Assembly (NCBI GenBank): GCA_029556045.1
Contig: JAKQGS010000098.1
Location: 1 to 8,234, forward strand
Length of the DNA: 8,234 bases
Direction of reading: 5' to 3'
Source of the DNA: Pseudomonadota bacterium
GTDB taxonomy: Bacteria; Bdellovibrionota; Oligoflexia; Oligoflexales; Oligoflexaceae
Shown: positions 5,891-8,234 of the stretch, piece by piece
Numbering within the stretch: position 1 is the stretch's first letter
How the letters are laid out: each line of letters opens with the position of its first letter
The notes under the pieces: model-generated
Told to the model about the DNA's origin: nothing
What the model saw: only the letters and a program-made list of their open reading frames with translations
Databases searched by the model: none
Position numbers and translations under genes: made by a program

Positions 5891-6002
5891 CATTTTGGAG
5901 CAGGGATTGCGGGCCTCCCTGAATCCGTCGGTGCTCATGGTAACCCTCGGGTTGTTGGTGAAATTCGTGGTGTTTGTGGGGGCCCTGGCTGGCGAAGCAT
6001 AA
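5891..6002 (+). pseudogene. Start-less duplicate of the C-terminal 36 codons of the two-TM gene (direct repeat, copy 2)
   Basis: It reads ILEQGLRASLNPSVLMVTLG and onward through LLVKFVVFVGALAGEA to TAA, the same frame and stop position as copy 1. There are two amino-acid changes (A97T and G103K in full-length numbering); the other differences are synonymous, including TAG to TAA. The frame is open upstream to a stop at 5790-5792 with no ATG or GTG and no ribosome binding site, so it is not an independent gene. The match begins abruptly 38 nt after the ATPase stop. It could be the old 3' end of the operon left behind by an insertion, or the remnant of a paralogue. G103K puts a Lys in the middle of TM2, which would be unusual in a working helix. 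Confidence 0.88.
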
Positions 6003-6006
6003 ATGG

Positions 6007-6060
6007 AAAACGTGCTTGAAAAAACCCAGTTTTCGGATCGGGCTTTCTCAAACACGTTTT
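6007..6060. terminator. Long imperfect inverted repeat, probable bidirectional terminator
   Basis: Arms 6007-6027 and 6040-6060 pair at 18 of 21 positions around a 12-nt loop (6028-6039). They start with AAAACGTG and end with CACGTTTT, so each strand ends its stem in four Ts. It lies 4 nt after the stop of repeat copy 2 and downstream of the convergent lipoprotein gene. This is the usual place for a shared terminator. Mismatches are at stem positions 9, 14 and 18. It could alternatively be a mobile-element relic, but no transposase is nearby. Confidence 0.6.
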
Positions 6061-6119
6061 CTGTATCACTCCTCGAGAAGAGTGGGGGATCCTTCGCCAA
6101 CGGCTCAGGACAAGGTGTT

Positions 6120-6133
6120 GGCGCTTTCGCGCC
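6120..6133 (-). terminator. GC-rich hairpin with GAAA tetraloop after the lipoprotein gene
   Basis: On the minus strand it reads GGCGC-GAAA-GCGCC, a perfect 5-bp GC stem closed by a GNRA tetraloop, starting 9 nt after the lipoprotein stop. No T-tract follows, so it may be a 3'-end stabilising hairpin or an incomplete terminator; the 6007-6060 repeat lies further downstream on the same strand. Confidence 0.4.
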
Positions 6134-6142
6134 TATGCCAAA

Positions 6143-6655
6143 TTAACGTATATCACACTTACCAGCCTGCAGGATACCTCTGGGGTTGTTGCGTGTTACC
6201 TGTTTGGAATGCGTCGTGATCGTATAGATGGTCTTGCCGCTAACCGCAAAAAACATCTTGGAGGGCTCCGGATCCCGAGCGCCACCAAAGGTCATGGGCA
6301 GCTCGATGTAAACATTGGCAAAGACAAAACCAAGAGCGCTGTCTTCCAGCAGAAACCGATACTGACCGAGATAGTACTCTTCGCCGCGCTGCTGAATCCG
6401 ATTGGTCATAGAAGCATTGTTTTGTGCAAACCGTCCGGTTGCATCCCAAAACTGGCAGGACCAGACGTCGCGTTCTTTGATGTGTTCCAGAGCATTCAAC
6501 CCAGTCAATTCCTCAGCCGCATCAAAGTTAGCGATCATGGTGGGTGCTGAGGCCACATCGCTCTCATGGCTATTGGAGGTACCACAAGCCACCATGGCTG
6601 CTGCCAATACGATTCCAGAGATTACCTTGACGCTGACTTTCAAAACATTCTTCAT
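6143..6655 (-). CDS. Putative lipoprotein of unknown function
   Basis: I do not recognise the family. The 170 residues start MKNVLKVSVKVISGIVLAAA and then MVAC: a basic N-region, a hydrophobic core and a lipobox-like end with lipidation Cys24 (position -3 is Met, not the usual Leu, so slightly atypical). Residue +2 is Gly, not Asp, which in the Enterobacteria rule favours the outer membrane. The mature part has a Ser/Ala-rich linker (25-40), a helical segment FDAAEELTGLNALEHIKERD, VWSCQFWDATGRF, and strand-rich stretches (YYLGQYRFLLED, FVFANVYIELP, MFFAVSGKTIYTITT). Cys67 and Cys167 could form a disulphide. The start is 6655, not the upstream ATG at 6661: AAGGAG (6669-6664) is 8 nt from the former and only 2 nt from the latter. 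It is a single-gene unit with a long A+T-rich leader. Confidence 0.8.
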   Translation of the reverse strand: MKNVLKVSVKVISGIVLAAAMVACGTSNSHESDVASAPTMIANFDAAEELTGLNALEHIKERDVWSCQFWDATGRFAQNNASMTNRIQQRGEEYYLGQYRFLLEDSALGFVFANVYIELPMTFGGARDPEPSKMFFAVSGKTIYTITTHSKQVTRNNPRGILQAGKCDIR

Positions 6656-6663
6656 AATCATCT

Positions 6664-6669
6664 CTCCTT
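6664..6669 (-). promoter_or_regulatory. Ribosome binding site of the lipoprotein gene
   Basis: AAGGAG on the minus strand is 8 nt from the ATG at 6655 but only 2 nt from the ATG at 6661, so it decides for the shorter protein. Confidence 0.75.
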
Positions 6670-6949
6670 GTGAGTGTTAAATTCGATAAGATTTTTATAA
6701 TTATAAAATCATTTTAATACAAATAATTTATATTATTAAAAACTTCAGTTTTATTATAATTATTAAAGTTTTATAAAACCGTCCGTTCATCCTTCTTTAA
6801 GATAAAAATATCGTGTAATTTCAATGCATTATATAAAATCAAATCTTAAACCTCCTGCAGCCACAGAGCCAAAGGGACTTAAACAGCAAATAGACCATCA
6901 GCGAGAGAATCCATAGACGTCCCCCGTGCACTTCACTAAAGTTCCCGGA
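6670..6949. promoter_or_regulatory. Extremely A+T-rich divergent intergenic region with nested dyads
   Basis: No gene is seen here. 6691-6780 contains only 8 G/C in 90 positions, unlike the G+C-rich genes around it. Dyads include TTTTATAATTATAAAA (6693-6708, perfect) and AAAACT-TC-AGTTTT (6739-6752), plus an AAAACTT/AAGTTTT pair (6739-6745 and 6766-6772). A minus-strand TATAAT (6705-6700) is a possible -10 for the lipoprotein gene, but its -35 is poor. A plus-strand TATAAA (6832-6837) might serve gluQ. Beyond 6850 the sequence returns to mixed composition. Confidence 0.45.
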
Positions 6950-7897
6950 ATGAATTCAAGACCCGACCAACTCATACACTGGCAAGCCCATCCTGCGACA
7001 GACCTCAACCGCCGCTTTGTCACCCGCTTTGCCCCTAGTCCGACCGGACACCTGCATCTGGGTCATGTGGCTTCCGCTCTCTATGTCTGGGGACTCGGAG
7101 AGGCATTGGGGGCGGATATCATCCTCCGCATGGAGGATCACGATCAGGGGCGTTGCCGACCGCAATTTGAGGCCAGCATTTTGGAGGATCTGCAGTGGTT
7201 GGGCTTTCACGCGCACCGTGGTGTTGCATCAGGAGAAAAACCTTTGATGTTTCGTCAAAGCGACCATTTTGAACGATACGAACAGGCTGCCCGGCAGCTC
7301 GCCCGCCACCACAACGTGTACTATTGCGCCTGCTCCCGTAAAGATCTGCAGGACCGGCACCCTGAACACCCCCACGATGGCACCGAGTTGCCCTACGATG
7401 GATTCTGCCGTAACCGACAGTTACCACCAGAGGGACATGCGATGCGGGTCGTCATTCCACCTGACATAATCACCTTCTGGGACCACCATCTGGGAGAACA
7501 GACTCAAGTTCCGGAACGGCAATGCGGCGATCTGATGCTGCGGGATCGGGATGGACATTGGACCTATCAATTTGCGGTGGTGGTGGATGACGGACACGAA
7601 GGGATTAACCTCGTGATTCGCGGTCAGGATCTGACGGACTCCACCGGTCGCCAGATTCTGCTGGCCCGCATGCTGGGACGCACCGATGCTCCGATCTTTT
7701 ATCATCATCCCCTGCTGCGGGATCCCACCGGACGAAAACTTGGCAAGCGGGATTTTGCGGAGGCCATCGGCAACCAGCGCCAACAGGGCATCATTCCTGC
7801 CGTGGTGGTGGGGCAAGCAGCTTATCTGAGCGGACTACAGACCGACAATCGCCCCCTGCAACCGGGGCAATGGAAGGAACTTTTCGGCCATGGATGA
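6950..7897 (+). CDS. gluQ: Glutamyl-Q tRNA(Asp) synthetase
   Basis: GluQ-RS (YadB) activates glutamate without tRNA and transfers it to queuosine at position 34 of tRNA(Asp) in the cytoplasm. It is a truncated GluRS paralogue lacking the anticodon-binding domain, and 315 residues fit the family. Visible motifs: RFAPSPTGHLHLGH (27-39, HIGH-class), LRMEDHDQGRCRP (59-71), zinc-type ligands Cys126, Cys128, Tyr149 and Cys153 (CAC...YDGFC), YQFAVVVDD (206-214), RGQDLTDST (224-232) and the KMSKS equivalent KLGKR (263-267). ATG 6950 is preferred, but an in-frame GTG at 6926 (+8 residues) is possible because neither has a good Shine-Dalgarno and an in-frame stop lies at 6914. The 3' end overlaps thiL by 8 bp, suggesting co-transcription. 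It implies the host makes queuosine-modified tRNA(Asp). Confidence 0.93.
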   Translation: MNSRPDQLIHWQAHPATDLNRRFVTRFAPSPTGHLHLGHVASALYVWGLGEALGADIILRMEDHDQGRCRPQFEASILEDLQWLGFHAHRGVASGEKPLMFRQSDHFERYEQAARQLARHHNVYYCACSRKDLQDRHPEHPHDGTELPYDGFCRNRQLPPEGHAMRVVIPPDIITFWDHHLGEQTQVPERQCGDLMLRDRDGHWTYQFAVVVDDGHEGINLVIRGQDLTDSTGRQILLARMLGRTDAPIFYHHPLLRDPTGRKLGKRDFAEAIGNQRQQGIIPAVVVGQAAYLSGLQTDNRPLQPGQWKELFGHG

Positions 7898-8234
7898 ACG
7901 GGCCCTGATCCATTGGATCCAAAAGCAGACCGCTGCGCCATCACCGTTTGTTCCCCTGAGCATCGGCGATGATACCGCTCTCCTCCGTTTCCCGGGAGGA
8001 GAAACCCTGGTCACCGTCGATATGCTGATGGACGGCACCCATTTCACGCTGGCTGACACCGATCCCCGGCGCATCGGTCACAAAGCCCTGGCGGTGAACC
8101 TCAGTGATATTGCCGCCATGGGAGGAACGGCGGTGGCGGCCTTTGTGGCGCTGGCTCTCCCTCGCTCCGCATCAGCAGAAACCTCCCAAGCAGTGATGGC
8201 GGGAATCCAGGCTCTGGCGCAACAGTTCCAGGTC
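7890..8234 (+). CDS. thiL: Thiamine-monophosphate kinase (3' partial)
   Basis: The first 115 residues are present; the gene runs off the window. ThiL phosphorylates thiamine monophosphate to thiamine diphosphate with ATP, the last step of cofactor synthesis. Motifs visible are SIGDDTALL (24-32, the conserved metal/ATP-site Asp pair), TVDMLMDGTHF (42-52, where DMLVEGxHF is usual) and the highly diagnostic GHKALAVNLSDIAAMGG (63-79), followed by a VALALP strand. The ATG at 7890 lies inside the end of gluQ (8-bp overlap). AAGGA (7874-7878) is 11 nt upstream, a long spacing compensated by likely translational coupling. The homology begins within a few residues of this Met (DERALIHWI), so the start is good. 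The C-terminal AIRS domain lies outside the window. Confidence 0.93.
   Translation, partial: MDERALIHWIQKQTAAPSPFVPLSIGDDTALLRFPGGETLVTVDMLMDGTHFTLADTDPRRIGHKALAVNLSDIAAMGGTAVAAFVALALPRSASAETSQAVMAGIQALAQQFQV

Noticed and set aside
5793..6002. Open frame through repeat copy 2 as a real small gene
   Set aside because: It has no ATG or GTG start and no ribosome binding site, its first part overlaps the ATPase coding sequence in another frame, and one change puts Lys in a TM helix.
6209..6680. Plus-strand open frames opposite the lipoprotein gene
   Set aside because: No ribosome binding sites or motifs; the minus strand has a strong Shine-Dalgarno and a lipoprotein signal.
1..8234. tRNA, rRNA, CRISPR array or riboswitch
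   Set aside because: I saw no cloverleaf, regularly spaced repeat or known aptamer core on either strand. thiL begins inside gluQ, leaving no room for a THI-box leader.

Overview
The window looks like a chromosomal segment from a Gram-negative bacterium. Core genes run at about 55-60% G+C by eye. There are a probable lipoprotein, Sec-type signal peptides and envelope-linked genes. The first gene resembles the periplasmic-binding-fold 'penicillin-binding protein activator' proteins common in Deltaproteobacteria and Bdellovibrionota. Together with GluQ and an ECF sigma/DUF6249 cluster, this suggests a proteobacterium in the broad sense, perhaps Bdellovibrionota or deltaproteobacterial. That is inference; no rRNA or tRNA gene is present to test it.

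Layout. (1) 1-1001 (+): the 3' part of a periplasmic-binding-protein-like gene, cut by the window edge. It converges on murI (glutamate racemase, 990-1811, -) with a 12-bp tail overlap, so both cell-wall-related genes end in the same spot. (2) 1812-1992: divergent promoter region. (3) 1993-2511 (+): a stand-alone CheY-like response regulator. (4) 2619-4531 (+): a compact four-gene cluster: a small secreted protein, a DUF6249-type membrane protein with an extracytoplasmic domain, an ECF sigma factor, and a short two-TM protein that is probably the anti-sigma or accessory factor. The last three genes are translationally coupled or overlapping. (5) 4532-5890: a more A+T-rich block carrying one gene, an AAA+ ATPase with a DUF4143 domain (4711-5853). 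(6) 5891-6002: a second, start-less copy of the last 36 codons plus stop of the two-TM gene, followed after 4 nt by a 21-bp imperfect inverted repeat. (7) 6143-6655 (-): an unrecognised lipoprotein behind an extremely A+T-rich leader (8 G/C in 90 nt). (8) 6950-7897 (+) gluQ and 7890-end (+) thiL, overlapping by 8 bp; thiL runs off the window.

The most notable feature is the DUF4143 ATPase block lying between two ~93% identical 112-bp copies of the 3' end of the anti-sigma-like gene. In both copies the reading frame and stop are kept. The simplest reading is that the ATPase block entered the 3' end of the sigma-factor operon and the recipient gene's C-terminus was regenerated. The original operon end and its terminator-like hairpin would then lie about 1.5 kb downstream. 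No integrase, transposase, CRISPR array or tRNA is visible.
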